Assembly: GCA_002964805.2 (NCBI GenBank) | Contig: PUDQ02000032.1 | Location: 372,001 to 436,000, forward strand | Reading direction: 5' to 3' | Length of the DNA stretch: 64,000 bases | Origin: Trametes villosa | Lineage: Eukaryota > Basidiomycota > Agaricomycetes > Polyporales > Polyporaceae | Part shown: positions 34,701 to 46,585 of the stretch, piece by piece | Numbering within the stretch: the first letter of the stretch is position 1 | Layout of the letters: every line of letters begins with the position of its first letter | Position numbers and translations under genes: made by a program | Notes under the pieces: model-generated | The model's database searches: none | Told to the model about the DNA's origin: nothing | Seen by the model: only the letters and a program-made list of their open reading frames with translations

Positions 34701-35871
34701 AAGTCCGCGCAGTACATCACGCAGGTGCGTCTGAACCCGACGAAGGAGCTCGTCGCCGCCGCGTTCGCGCCTGCGGCCGGGACCGACCCCGCGGGCTTCC
34801 ACGCAGTGAAGAACCACCTCCTGGCGAAGAAGTGCGTGCATTTTTCCTTGTTGTGAGATTTTTGTGGATGCGGATGCTGATGAACGCTTGGACAGTCGCC
34901 ATGGGCTCATCTTTCCGTGGGGACACAACCCGAAGTCGAGCGCGCCCGGGCGGGAACTCTACATGGTGCCGCTGCCGGCGAGTGACCCGATCCCGGAGTA
35001 CATGGAGCTGCTCGACCAGCTGCAGCTGCCGCCGTCGAGGACTATAGACTATCTTGTTGGTATCTGGGTGCTGAACAAGGGCAAACTCACGGCTCCGCCA
35101 ACTCCCGCTGCCCCACCAGTGGTTGCTCCGACTCCTGCGCCTCCCGCACCTGTACCCCAGGCTCCAGCTGTATCTGCTGTCGACCTGGCGCAACTGCAAC
35201 ATCTCGGTCTCCTCCAGCCTTCCCCGCCGACCCAACCTCCTCCGCCTCCGCCTCCCTCCCAGCCCGTCCCACCGCTTCCCTCACACCACCAGCCCACACC
35301 TCCTCCCCTTCTTCCTCCCGCCCCGGTGAACCTCGCCACCGAAGTCGCCCAGCTTACGCCCGAGCAAATCCAGCTCATGCTCCAGACGCTCGCGAAGACC
35401 TCGCAGGCCGCCCCTCCACCCGCGACGCAGCAGCAGCCGCATCCTGAGCCGTACGGCATCCCTCTCCCTCTGCACGCGCCCACGCAGCAGCACCCCGTTC
35501 CCCCGCCGCAGCCGATCGCCCTCCCGCAGGCCGCTCTCCAGGCGTGGGCGAGCCCCCCGGCGGCGCCTCCGTACCCTGTGCCCTACCAGCAGCACCCCCA
35601 CCCTCATCCGCAGCAGTACCAGCAACAGCAGCAGACGCCCCCGGGCCCGTTCCCTGGTGCGCAGCCGCCGTATGGGGGCGAGCGGTTCGACCGCAACGAA
35701 CGGCCGTACCACAATGGCAACGGGTATGAGTACGACCGTGGCTTCCGGGGCGGCGGTGGCGGTCGTGGCGCGCGCGGACGTGGAGGTGGCTGGCAGAAGC
35801 CGCGCGGGCGCGGTGGGCCTGCACTCCGGAATCGCGGGCGTGGCGGCTGGGGTGGAGACCAGCAGCGGTGA
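31718..35871 (+). CDS. Bye1-like transcription factor: PHD finger, TFIIS central domain, SPOC domain, RGG tail
   Basis: Start 31718 (MSTRSAVRTRQASRAE). A PHD finger is assembled from three exons: CICKQPDDGLPMIHCASCKDW, FHFRCVELSEQDAAEI and QLYICPSCHQ. Next are a basic disordered region (RKKSTSTHPQPPSKRPR) and the TFIIS-M-like domain (EDAVRKYCLGKLHELF, YELYSEHDKQGKQI, ERFRMLTFNLSKADRVVL, then EELSTLSS-like RELSTLSSTALASEEAQ). The SPOC domain starts around 34470 (IVWSGT, VSIPLDSTIPQEVAVVAR, YITQVRLNPTKELVAAAF, GLIFPWGHN, RELYMVPLPASDPIPEYMELL). It ends with a proline/glutamine-rich region and an RGG-rich tail (RGGGGGRGARGRGGGW), TGA at 35869. Bye1 binds RNA polymerase II and H3K4me3 chromatin in yeast. 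The RGG tail suggests RNA binding. The intron 32170-32644 is 475 nt, far longer than the rest. Confidence 0.9.
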
Positions 35872-36085
35872 GGATATAGACGTCGGCGTACAGTTGTGCT
35901 GTTGCTAGTGCTCTTCAATACGTGTACCATTAGTGGACTCCTTATCCGTACTCACTACGTATTTACTCAGTCTATCCCTGCTCCGATGTACTTGTACGTG
36001 CTACCGTACGACCTGGCCACGCAATGCCAATCATGCTCTCAGTCTCTCAACGTCTCCGTACTATTTATGCTGCTATTTTCTTCTT

Positions 36086-36436
36086 GCGTCTCGCCTCGCG
36101 ACCGTGTTCAAGCGACTGAAGCACCGTTTTCATTTTCGTATACTACAAGATTGAACGAATGAGCTTTTATCAACGACAACAAACGACAGAGCTGCCACTT
36201 CCTGCGGGAATATCTGTCCTCATGACTGGCTTCTCGACGCTGAACGCCGTGGTGGCTGGAGGCCGGGCGCCTGATCGTACGACACTGCCATCCTTCCACG
36301 AACCTTGTCTCGACCGCCTTGCATACAACCACTATGTCGTCTGCTACCCCATTGGCTCGAAGCATCGGTCGCGCGAGGAAAATTGCAAGGTCACGAAAGT
36401 CTGCACCCGTACATCCTGGTTTGCAGTCTCTTGATT
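36086..36436 (-). repeat. Dispersed repeat, copy B (most complete)
   Basis: On the minus strand it reads P2 (36436-36252), middle segment (36250-36199), then P1 (36190-36086). P1 and P2 match copy A, and the middle matches fragment C. It lies about 210 bp past the Bye1-like stop codon and about 1.1 kb upstream of chitinase copy 2. Confidence 0.8.
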
Positions 36437-37398
36437 GCCGCCTGGTCGAACGCATGGGCTCTGCTCACATGTCGCGCTAGCAAAGAAGCAGCGGCCGACA
36501 TGGTGCAGAGTTCTATGTTATCAGGTGAGATACGCCCGTCTTCTTTTGTCGCCGCCGTATCTCACAAGGTGGTCAGCTGTGATTTTGACGAACAAGCGTA
36601 GGTTGAGGGGTGCTCCACCCCAGAATGCACTGTTCTCTGTCAGAGCTATATATGAGGGCGAGCTAGAGTGGTATCGCTGCCAGTGCGTACACTGAGTCAC
36701 CCATGTGCGGGTCTCCATTGCTACCAATAATGACGACGTATACCGGTGCGTATTCTGAGCAAGGTTCTGCCCGGCGTGCAAGCGCGGCTGATACCACTAT
36801 CGGGAAGCCTCTACCCTAGAATTCCCCGAGTTGGGAGCTCGATCTCTATCGCCCAGCACACACTCCCTCGGAGGCTCAATCAATTGACTACCTCATCTGA
36901 TGTCGCCGGGACATTCTGCTGAACATTCTCCTTCAACCATATTCCGACCACCGAGGAGTTCCCCGAGCTCGCACGACCAATCCAACCTTTCGCAACACAT
37001 GGTCTCTTTGCTTCCTCCGCTGGTCTGCCCTGGCTATGTTGATCTCAGACTGGACGACTCTGCACTCTCTCTGTGCACCATGCGATACGCAAGGCAGCTG
37101 GCAATCTCGGTCTGCCCTTGGCGCAGCTACGACCCTGCACGCGATCTGGACGGCATGCTGGCTCATGCTGGACGGACCTGCGAGCAGCCCAGATGTGGTA
37201 TGCATATGCAGACCTAGTGACGGACCCGGGGCCGCGTGCACTGCTGCCTGGTGGCGGACGTCCGCGAGACGTGATCGCAGGCGCGCAATGCAGATCGGGC
37301 GGGCGACTCCTGCGCAAGGGCGCTGCTGCCCATATGGCACGTATGTCGGCGACATATGCTCTTCCGGAACCTTCAGCCTCTGTTCCGGTGCTCAAGCG
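36437..37398. other. Upstream region of chitinase copy 2
   Basis: No coding exon recognised. Open frames at 36900-37430 overlap on both strands without motifs. The left part adjoins repeat copy B. Confidence 0.45.
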
Positions 37399-37404
37399 TA
37401 TAAA
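37399..37404 (+). promoter_or_regulatory. TATA box of chitinase copy 2
   Basis: TATAAA about 90 nt before the start codon at 37490, matching the TATA spacing of the paralogue at 21168. Confidence 0.6.
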
Positions 37405-37489
37405 TGCGCCTCGTACTGGGGGCGACTGACTCTACAGGATCTCAACCTCTACCTTCCTACAGAGTCTTCCTATCTGTGTACAGCCAGAC

Positions 37490-38954
37490 ATGCTCGTGTC
37501 TAGCCTCTATCGCTTCGTCACTCTCGTGGTGGCGTGCCTTGCGCTCAATGTCACCTCCGCCGTAGCTAGTCCGGCTCCACTCGAGAGCTTGGATGAGCGT
37601 GGCCTGGAGGCCCGAGCCACTCCTGCTGCGCCGCACTTCGTGATCTACGGCGATAAGTACGCTCCTGGAACCACTGGGCCCCCAGCCGCATCGGCGATCA
37701 AGGGCTTCAACGCCTTGTAAGTCTCATATGTCCGTCGAATGATTGCTGCAAAAGGTGACCTCAGTGATCTCACAACAGCTTGCTCTCGTTCCTCCTCACC
37801 GAGGGCGCGTGGGACAAGGCGTACGAGTGGACGACGCTCACCGCCGACCAACGCGCGGCGGTGAAGTCGCAGTACGCCGCGGCGGGCATCAAACTGATGG
37901 TGTCCGTGTTCGGCTCTACGGACGTGCCCACGTCCGTGAACGCGGACCCGGTCGCGACCGCGAACAACATCGCGGCGTGGGTGAAGCAGTGGGGCATCGA
38001 CGGCGTCGATGTCGACTACGAGGTGCGCGCGCCGGGGCGTGGGCTATTTTAGAGGGGACTGACAGCTTGTGGGCGACCGCGTGATAGGACTTCAACGCGA
38101 TGGACGCGGGGACGGCGGAGAACTGGCTGATCGCGTTCACGAAGCAGCTCCGTGCGCAGCTCCCGGCGGGGAGCTATATTATCACTCATGCACGTAAGTG
38201 CATTCAGTTGTTCATGGAGGATGGTGCAGCTGACGCTCGCGGACAGCCGTCGCTCCCTGGTACGTATACGACGCTCGAGGGCGTGCTTCCTGCTTGACAA
38301 CGTGCATGTCGCTTGTAGGTTTACCCCGAACAAGTGGCCCGGAGGAGGATACCTCAAGGTCCACCAGCAAGTTGGCAGCCTCATCGATTGGGTGAGCCCT
38401 CAAGTTATCATGCGCCAAGTTCGATGGCATTCCTGACTTAGGATGCCTATTTCCCCAGTACAACGTCCAGTTCTATAACCGTACGTCCCGCCCGGGTATT
38501 CATAGCGACCGCGCCGCTAACTGCTGCGCCCGGACAGAGGGCGCCTCGGAATACACGACCTGCGCCGGTCTCCTGACGACGTCTTCCTCGACGTGGCCGA
38601 ACTCGGCGCTCTTCCAGATCGTCGCGTCGGGCGTACCCGCGAGCAAGCTCGTGATCGGCAAGCCTGCGACGCCGGGCGACGCGAACAACGGATACATCGC
38701 GCCGGCGACGCTCGCGGGGTGTGTTGCGCAGGCGAAGGCGCAGGGATGGAGTGAGTGGTGTTATGATATGTTCAGGGATGTGAGGGCGCTGATGCAACTG
38801 GCTGCGAATAGATGCGGGTGTCTCTACTTGGGAGGTGAGCATGCTCGTCATTCATGCGCGGGAACGACTGAGTGACTGACACTTTGTCTTGTAGTTCCCG
38901 GACGCTGCTGCGTCGTGGATCCAGACCGTCAGGGCTTCGTCGTGGCCCGTCTGA
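37490..38954 (+). CDS. Secreted glycoside hydrolase family 18 chitinase-like protein, copy 2
   Basis: Signal peptide (LYRFVTLVVACLALNVTSAVA) after the start at 37490. Conserved GH18 pieces in order: HFVIYGDKYAPGTTGPPAAS, KLMVSVFGSTDVPT, catalytic DGVDVDYE (about 37995-38020), DFNAMDAGTAENWL, YIITHA, YLKVHQQVGSLIDW, YNVQFYNQGASEYTTC, SKLVIGKPATPGDANNGY, GVSTWE, and the end FPDAAASWIQTVRASSWPV with TGA at 38952. It should be an extracellular endo- or exo-acting chitinase. Small exons of 22 nt (38459-38480) and 23 nt (38812-38834) are needed for the conserved motifs. It is clearly paralogous to the minus-strand copy 1. GVSTWE replaces GVMVWE of copy 1; the tryptophan that lines the substrate site in the family is kept in both. 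Confidence 0.88.
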
Positions 38955-40133
38955 AGCGTCGACGCCTCACGCTAACTCCGAATCTGAAGTCAACGGCGGC
39001 GAACGCGAAGCCCGGTAGATGCTAAGCTTTTGGCGGATCAGGCCTTCAAGATATCTTTGGTCGCTTGCAGTGAAGTCTATCTATTGAGGGTCGGGTAAGA
39101 AGAATTAACTAGATTGTACCAGTAGCCTTTCGAGTTGGTCTGCTATGGGGTCCAAGGTCTTTTGTTGGGATAGCGCGATGTACTATATACTCACAATGTT
39201 TACGCTTCTGACAGATTCGCAAGCCTGGATCGTCTGTTCTTTGCACAGAATGACGAGGGTTGTCCTCCGCCGCCGATGCGTCGATGAAACAGCGCAGTGC
39301 TGAACTAGTCCGGCGCTGTACAGTGTACTGAGCGTCGTGGAGCTGATGGGTGCCTGGTCCTGGCGTCTAATACAGTGCCCGGCGGCGGTTCTGGTCTCTC
39401 CCCTTCTTTGCAACTGCCATCTAGTGAGTCCTATTTCCCGACCGCGATATACAAATTCAAGGGGTCGCTCAGCTCAATGCAGCATCTCTGTGGTGAGTGA
39501 GCCACGCTAGACCGCCTATCGGATGCTCTCAACGAAGCCAGGCGTATGCCAAGAAACATAGTGTACGAGAGCGATGCACCATCCAGTGCACTGGCTGCTC
39601 CGTACAATGTTCACTCAAGGGACGAGTCTTGCTCCGCGGATTCCGGATCCTCGCATAGAGCGCGGAGCCAAGAATGCCGATTTCCAAATCACAACGCCGC
39701 CCGGATCGACGCGACTCTGATGCGCCCTCTCAGGCATCAGGCCGCCCGCCGAGTCCGACTGCCACCACCGCTCCCGAGGGCCAGCGCCCGCGCAACTCTA
39801 GCACAATAGGACGCGCAATCGACCGGAATGCTGTCCTCCGAGCCTCCTGATCAGGCAAAGCGCGTAGGGGTGGGTAGGGGCGTGATCACGTCCCTCGCTC
39901 AAAACGCGCTAGGCGGGTCCCTCGGCGGCGGTGTTGCGCGAACAGTGCAGGCTCCGGGGCGTCGGCGTTTGTCGACTCGGATACGCTCGCCTGCGCAAGT
40001 GGGTGCGCGTCTGGAGATAGCCAGCACGCCATCAGGGATTTATATGCGGGCAATGGAGGGGTGGGGGAATTGTGTTCGGCCCCGCGCCCCCAACTGAAGT
40101 GCCCGAGCTGCTGATCGTGAGCCCGAGCGCAAG
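38955..40133. other. Intergenic region without recognised gene
   Basis: Between chitinase copy 2 and the DUF6533 gene, both on the plus strand. No motif-bearing frame, inverted repeat or RNA gene seen. Confidence 0.5.
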
Positions 40134-42179
40134 ATGGCCTCCGACGCGGACGTGGTTGCAGAGCTTGTCGTCCTCTACGAAGCCGCGTGAGTACATAGCT
40201 CTTCTCGCTCATAGGCAATGCCGCTGATATGTCCGGATTGGAAATGACAGAGACTCGAATTTGTACTGGACGAGCTGTGCCCTCGGTGCGTCGATCTCCT
40301 ATGCGAATTTCACGACTGTCGAGGGCTGTACTGACCGGCGGTATATAGCGCTTCTGCTCTACGACTACCTATTGACGTTCCGCCATGAGCTGCGTTTCGT
40401 GTGGGGGCGCAAGTTCTCGGCAGCGACAGTGCTGTTCCTCCTGAACCGGTATTTTATCATCGTGCTGTATCTCGTGGACCTTGTTACGCTGTTTCCGATT
40501 AAATCTGAGGTGAGCTTCTTCGCCCGTGTAAAGCTGTTGATTCGGTACTCATCCATGCTGTGCAGACGTACGTCTCTTATCGGACTCAGAGATGTACCGT
40601 GACAGACACGAGTTGAACTGTTTGCAGATGTCCGGGGGTGGGACGCTTTATCACTGTACTTGAGGTCATCCCATACATCATCTGGGCCAGTACGTGCACC
40701 CCGTTCTGCCTGGCCGACAGCGAGACTTACTCTATGTTCGTGCTGCGTACAGCGTTCTCTGCCTTGCGAGCATATGCGCTCAGTAGCCGCACCGTCGCCG
40801 TCGGCATCATCATTTTCACACTGTCGCTCGTACCAGCTGGCGTGAACGCTGTGAGTGATCATTGCATATCGCCTGGGTGCAAGATTCCCACTGGCCGTGC
40901 CGAACTCATCGCGCCCGCGTGCTGCAGTACTTCTTCTCGACATTCACATTCATCAACCTCGACGCGCCGTCAAACTGCACCGCGCTGTCGGACATCACGC
41001 CCCAGCTGAGCAAAAAGTGAGTCTCCCCCGCTTCCCTTTTTCGTTTTCATCCACTCACGTTCATACACAGGCGTACGAATATTCAATTCCCCTGCCATTG
41101 CCAGGGAAATAGCGCTGACTTGAGAGGGTACAGTGACGATCGTGTCGCGCGCGGCGCTGATGGCGGCTGACTTCCTGGTCATCGTGGTCACTTGGGCGAG
41201 CACGTACCGGCTCCGGAAGGCGTCGCGCGACGTCGGGATCGGGGCGTCGTTTGGGACGCTTTTGCTGCGCGACGGTGAGTGCACTTCGTCGCGTATTCAA
41301 GCTGGGAAAGGGCTGACGGAAGTCGCGCTGTAGGAACGATCTACTTTGTGTACGCATTTCCTGCGCTGGCAGCAGAGAGGCAAGGTGGCTGACGGGCCTA
41401 CAGCGTCCTCATCGCGATGAACGTCGTACACATGACGCTTAACACCGTCAAGGTACGCTGCATCGCCCCTTGTGCTGCAGAGGACGATGAACTGAGTCTC
41501 GCGCGCAGCCCAACAATATCGTGCAGCAAGCGAGCTACGTCACCGTCCTCGAGAACCCGTACGTCCCCTCCCGCCCCCTGTCGCGCTCCCGTGCGTTAGG
41601 GCGGACTTGACGTGCCTCGCGTACAGCATCACCTCGATCCTCATCTCGCGCTTCATCCTCAACCTCCGCGCGGTCGACCACCGCGGCGCAGACGCCGGCG
41701 CCTCCGCGTCCGACACGCTCTTCAGCACCCCGTCCTTCGTCCGCTCCTCGCCTCACCACGACGACTCAGCATCAAGTGGGGCGAGGGGAGGAAGGGGAAG
41801 GAGGCGCGCGTCGACGATGCAGTTCGCGAGCGTCGGCGGGACGAGCACAAGCGGGGGAGGGAGTGCGGGAGGGAGTGTGGGGTTCGTGGACGTGCTGGGC
41901 GCGCCGCTCGAGCATGGGTTCGACTTCAGCGATGAGACCGAGGAGGGCGAGTTTGGGGGTGAGGAGGATGTGGAGACGAACGAGAGCGGGTGGGACGCTG
42001 ACCCCGAGAAGGCTCTCGGGGACGCGTCTGTCCAGGGAGAGATGGAGGAGAGGGCGCCGACGCCAGCATCCAAGTCAGTGCAGCCAGAGGGCGCGCGAGA
42101 CCCGCGAAGGTCCACAGAGGAAGGTTCGCAGTCTGAGTTAAGCGGATGCTTCGTTCATCCGAGTCGTGAAATCTTGTAA
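40134..42179 (+). CDS. DUF6533 multi-pass membrane protein
   Basis: Start 40134 (MASDADVVAELVVLYEAA). A 35-nt second exon (40251-40285) gives DSNLYWTSCAL, and after a 63-nt intron the hallmark DUF6533 segment follows: LLLYDYLLTFRHELRFVWGRKFS. More helices are NRYFIIVLYLVDLVTLFP, VLEVIPYIIWA, TVAVGIIIFTLSLVPAG and a final CLAYSITSILISRFILNL. The long C-terminal tail is acidic and Gly/Ser-rich (SDETEEGEFGGEEDVET) and presumably cytoplasmic. The family is expanded in agaricomycetes and uncharacterised. At least seven introns; an exon near 40565-40600 is the least certain part of the model. Stop at 42179. Confidence 0.78.
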
Positions 42180-43028
42180 CGAATATGCTGGTCGCCGGTA
42201 ATGGGCGGCGACGTCGTACTGTACTGTAACATCTCTTACTAACAACATGTTTATATACCAGCGTTCTGCCAGTGATACGTACGACTCGCGTACGTCAGAT
42301 TCATGAACACTCACTTCAGAGCGCGCGCGATGAGCCCGATACACGCTCACATTCAAATTCACGAACAGCGTCACGGACGATCGTCGCGGAGCGTCCGCAC
42401 ACTCCCCGATCGCCTCCCGTGTACGTAGACGCGTACTCCGTCGATCGCATGCTGTGTAAACCACACCGAAGCGCACACCACAGCGGTCGGGGCCGTTAAA
42501 CTTGGCGGACTAGAAGCGCACGCGGGGGGATGTCCGGGAGGGAAGTCTATGCTCATATACAACAATAAAATTACACGATGGTATCGAGGCGGAGAGGAGA
42601 GAAAGCGCGGACCGTGCAGGGGCTGGTCCAAGATCCATCAAAGAGAAGAGAGGCTGAGAAATGCGGAGAGGCGGAGAGACGGGGGATGGGGGGTGGCGGG
42701 ACTGTGGACGATGCAAGGGCGGGGACGGGGGCGAGAGCAATAGGGAGTCCTTACAGTACGGGGAGGCCGTCAGAGAAGGGGAGGGGAGCACGGGAGAGAT
42801 GCGGGGTGGAGCATGTAGGGAGTCGAGGCGTGCGAGGGGGACGGGGAATGTGGGGGGATCAGGGTACCGAGGTGATGCGGATATGTACGTGCATGGGGAG
42901 GATGAGGGGTCGGGAGCAAATGGAAACGAGCGGCAATCGTGCACAGCGGACGATAAGATAGTGCGAGGAGAGCAACGAGGACCAGGCCTAAGACGGGGGA
43001 CGGCGGCTGAGACCGCGGCGGCGGGAGG
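42180..43028. other. Convergent intergenic region, purine-rich on plus strand
   Basis: Between two convergent genes. From about 42580 to 42960 the plus strand is strongly GA-rich (GGAGAGGAGAG-like), so the transcript of the minus-strand gene would have a long pyrimidine-rich 3' region. No coding exon recognised. Confidence 0.5.
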
Positions 43029-44303
43029 TCAGTACATGAGGCGTTCGCCCCACATAAGGCCTTCGCGGTGTGCACGTACAGCACCCCGGAGTGTGATATA
43101 CGCGATCCAGAGGCACGCGCAGAAGACGAGAGCGAAGATGGCGCGCTGGAGGATATGACGATATCAGAGCGGCGTCGAACAGACGGGCCGAGCGGCGACT
43201 TACGACGGCGACCTTCCACCGGTTGCTGACGGGAGCGTTAGGGGTGAAGATGATGGTCCGGAGCTTGAGGGATATGGGCGTGTTGAGCCATTCGAGGGAC
43301 GACATGAGTTCGCAAGCCTGCAAGGAGCGGTCAGTACGTCATACGCATAGGTGGGGCCTGATATATCTGACTTTGTCTCTGCCGCGGTCGTACACCTTCC
43401 GGATATCACGAATCTGAGAGCCTACTTCCGGGAGTTGCTCTTCGAGTTCCTCTAAGACGGCGAGGTCCTCGTCGAGGGAGTGCTCTATGTGAGGTACGGT
43501 GTTGTTGGTCGCAAAGCGGGCCCGTTCGTTCGTTTGCTGCATACACAATAGGTGAGCTTGAGAAAGCGTGTATGAGCGCCCGACATACGTTTATGCTAGT
43601 GAACACCTCTTGCAGGAGGTTCTCGATGGCGCGCGAGTTGCTGAGATCGAGGGCGAGCTTACTCTGCACGGGAGAAAGCAAGAGGTTAGCTGCGCGTCCG
43701 ACGGGCTCCGCATTGTATAAGGGATGGCAACGAGCGGGCGGGCGTGCATATGATTCCGGCGGGCGCTACGAGGGACTGAATTGGATGCGGCGTAGCACCT
43801 GCCGCATAAGGCGCGCTGGAGCAGGGCAGATCGCCCATAGGAGGAAGTTTTCGAGCATCTCCACCAACAGCCACGGACGGGCGCACATGTGATTCTGGCA
43901 GACGTGAGATGCGTTGGGCGGGCGACTGAGAACAGCGACGGCTGGGCTGACGGACACGCGAAGGGCAGGTGTAAACTCTGCTGGGCAGGGCGAGGGCGCG
44001 GACGGCGACGCACACTGCCCGGAAGGTGATGGGAGGGGGAGATCTTTGGTAGGCGGACTGACCTCGAGGTCTTTGATCTGGCGCTCCTGCAGCGATGCTC
44101 GTCTCGACGCGGACTCGAGGGCGACGCAGAGGTTGCTGGTGGCGAGCTGAGCACATTGCATGAGGGGTGCTGGCGGGATGGAGGGCGTACCGTGGTTCCC
44201 AGGAGGGGTTCTGGTCCCGTTCGTGGGAGCTGCTGAGATCGCTGCTCTCTGTGCTCTTGCTCCGGCGGCTGGGCTCTCCGTTTGTGGACACAGACGACAT
44301 CAA
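43029..44303 (-). CDS. Tail-anchored coiled-coil membrane protein, family not recognised
   Basis: Five or six exons splice into one protein of about 200 residues. Exon 1 from ATG 44303 (MMSSVSTNGEPSRRSKS) ends SWEPR. Later exons give LATSNLCVALESASRRASLQ, SKLALDLSNSRAIENLLQEV, QTNERARFATNNTVPHIEH, LDEDLAVLEELEEQLPEVGS, then LNTPISLKLRTIIFTPNAP. The last exon is a single C-terminal helix (IFALVFCACLWIAYITL) plus the short basic tail RGAVRAHREGLMWGERLMY, TGA at 43029. This looks like a cytoplasmic coiled coil anchored by its C-terminus, in topology like SNARE-type or organelle tethers, but I see no SNARE signature and do not assign a function. The intron 43665-44062 is 398 nt, unusually long. 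Confidence 0.65.
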
Positions 44304-44630
44304 GCCGGTCTATGCTGCGCTCTGGGCCTATGAAAATCGGAATAAAAGGGCCGAGGGGGGAGGCGGACGAAGAAGAGGGAGAGACGGGACGAGGGGAGGG
44401 CGGGATGGCGGGCGGGCGCAGCGAGTGGGCGGGCGACAAGGCCTGCTTTAGACTACTGCGTAGACGCCCAGTTCATTAAGCAGCCACTACGTAAAACCGC
44501 AATCTCGATCTGCCTCGTGCCTCTCCACGTGCAGCGTGGCGCCCGTGTCCTCGGCGCGCGGCTGTGCTCCCGCTCGATCACCTCCCTCCGACTCCCCGAC
44601 AGCGCCGCATTCACATTGACCACAACAGCC

Positions 44631-45247
44631 ATGACATCCCGCTCACCGACGCGCAAAGAGCTGCTCGAGTCTGCGCAGGGCCTCTGCGCCGCGTTCGCGT
44701 CGAAGGCGGACAGCAGCACGCTGCTCGCGCATTTTTCGTCGACGCATCAGATTTCCGCGTTCGAGCACGGGCTTCCCCTCCTCGCCCCCTTCCTCGGCCG
44801 CCCCTTCACAGGCCGGGCCGGCCCCGCCTCCGTCCCCGCCTACTTCGACCTCCTCGCCAAACACCTCACCTTCAAGGACATGTCCTTTGGGCCCTACGTC
44901 GTCGACGCCGAGGGCGCGCGCGTCTCCGTCAAGGGCTCCGCGACCTTCACCTGGGCGGAGGGCGCGGGCGAGGGCCAGTCCTGGGACGAGGCGTTTGTGT
45001 ACATCCTCGACTTTGACCAGGACGCGAAGGTCACGGACTACCAGGTCTGGGCGGACTCCGGCGCGGCCTACCTTGCGCGCCGCGGCGAGCTGGCGGAGCT
45101 CAGCAAGATCGAGGGCGGGGGCGAGGTGCGTAGATCGTGGTGGCGTCGGTGGCGGCACCCCAGCCAAGTGCTCAGGAACGCGTCCCTCAGGATAAACCGC
45201 CCGCGGCGGACGATCAGAGCGACACCAAGACCCTTGTCGATGCGTGA
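44631..45247 (+). CDS. SnoaL/NTF2-like fold protein, function unknown
   Basis: Start 44631 (MTSRSPTRKELLESAQGL). One long exon, then a 50-nt intron (45126-45175) and a short last exon giving ERVPQDKPPAADDQ and KTLVDA before TGA at 45245. The pattern of helices followed by strands, FLGRPFTGRAGPASVPAYFD, VDAEGARVSVKGSATFTW and SWDEAFVYILDFDQDAKVTD, fits the SnoaL-like/nuclear-transport-factor-2 fold, as in small polyketide cyclases, hydratases and many unassigned fungal proteins of about 180-190 residues. No catalytic residues can be assigned. Divergent from the tail-anchored gene, with 327 bp between ATGs. Confidence 0.7.
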
Positions 45248-46585
45248 AAGGCATCCAAGCATGTGTACATAGGATAGAGAAGGTTGCTTGGCTTCCAAGG
45301 ACGGTAAACGTGTATCAGAAATTTGTACCTTATATGTATCCTCGATGTACTCACGGAGAATCCTCGTTGTAACGGAAAATTTAGTCCCACCCTGCGCTCG
45401 AGGTGCCGTACTCCGATACACAACGGACCCGAGTTCCGGCTACATATGCGGAACGTCCTTCGAAGCCAGTCCTCCGCCTCCGCGGGGAACTCGGCATCGT
45501 CAAACTCGCGCGTGAACGCGGCATAGATGGCGCTCTAAACTCCCAACCAGATGAATGTACGGATCGCTCGTGCTGTCCCATAGTGTGAACACTCCGGGCT
45601 AGGCCACGGCTACTATGATCTTGTCCGAGCGGTCATGGGGATCAGTCCGGCATCCTACAGCTCCCGTCTTCCCCGCTTGAAGCGCGGTGTGGCAGATGAG
45701 CGTTCTGACGCTCTGCAGAGCGACCGGTTACTTCTCCGCTTCTTCAACAGAGTCTGATGGACTATTTGAGGCGTAGAAAGAGGCCGGGGGGTTATCAATG
45801 GACGAATAGACAGCGAGGAGGGAACCAAGACACAGCGGGCCCGCCGGGGTGCTAGCAGAGCGCTAGCGACCAGCGCGCATGAGTTCGTGATAGCAGCGCT
45901 AGCTGGGCACGTTCGTAAGAACGGTTGTCTGATCAAATGGTACACGGAGAGATGCTGGTTGACGCTTGCAGAGGGATACGGCGACGCCAGAATGTTCCCC
46001 CAAACATTGTGTCGCGGTAGGAAGGCTCAAGTTGAGATGGGACGCGAGACTCCGGGCGTGTGTCATAACTAGGAAAGGGTCTGTCATAAGTGCCGCATTG
46101 CAGGTCGAGTAACTTAGCGGACATACCTTTCAAGACAGCGATACAAGCCACGAGCACATATATACCTCGCGGAATGCTGGGGCGTATGAAGATCCAGATC
46201 GCATAGACTGAGCAAGAAAGCAGCAGTCGCACTGACACAGAGCAGTCCGCTGCAACAGACCGCGTCGTCGCACGTTGCACAAGCGTGTCAATCACCGCCC
46301 GCAACGAACACGACGGCACAAACACGTACGGTGCACGTACTCGTTACACGTACCTCACGGATGGCGAGAGAGAAGGGGACGTGGCCGCGCTCGCGTTCGC
46401 CGCCTTGCAGTAGCGACACGTGACTGCTATAGATCTACGCGACGATCTTGATCAGGACGCGCTTCATGAGGCTTGAACGCGCCGCGCTCTTATACCGCGT
46501 CCGCCCCCTCCTCTCCCCTCGACATCCGCCCCCCTTTCTCCGCCAACCTCTCACCCAGTCCGCTCTCCTTGGAATATCCGCGAAA
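45248..46585. other. Intergenic region without recognised gene
   Basis: Between two plus-strand genes. Pyrimidine-rich sequence at 46500-46560 just precedes the phosphomannomutase ATG, as is common for highly expressed fungal genes. No motif-bearing frame in the rest. Confidence 0.45.

Noticed and set aside
40365..40943. Minus-strand frame of about 190 codons under the DUF6533 gene
   Set aside because: Overlaps clear sense exons with membrane helices; no motif of its own.
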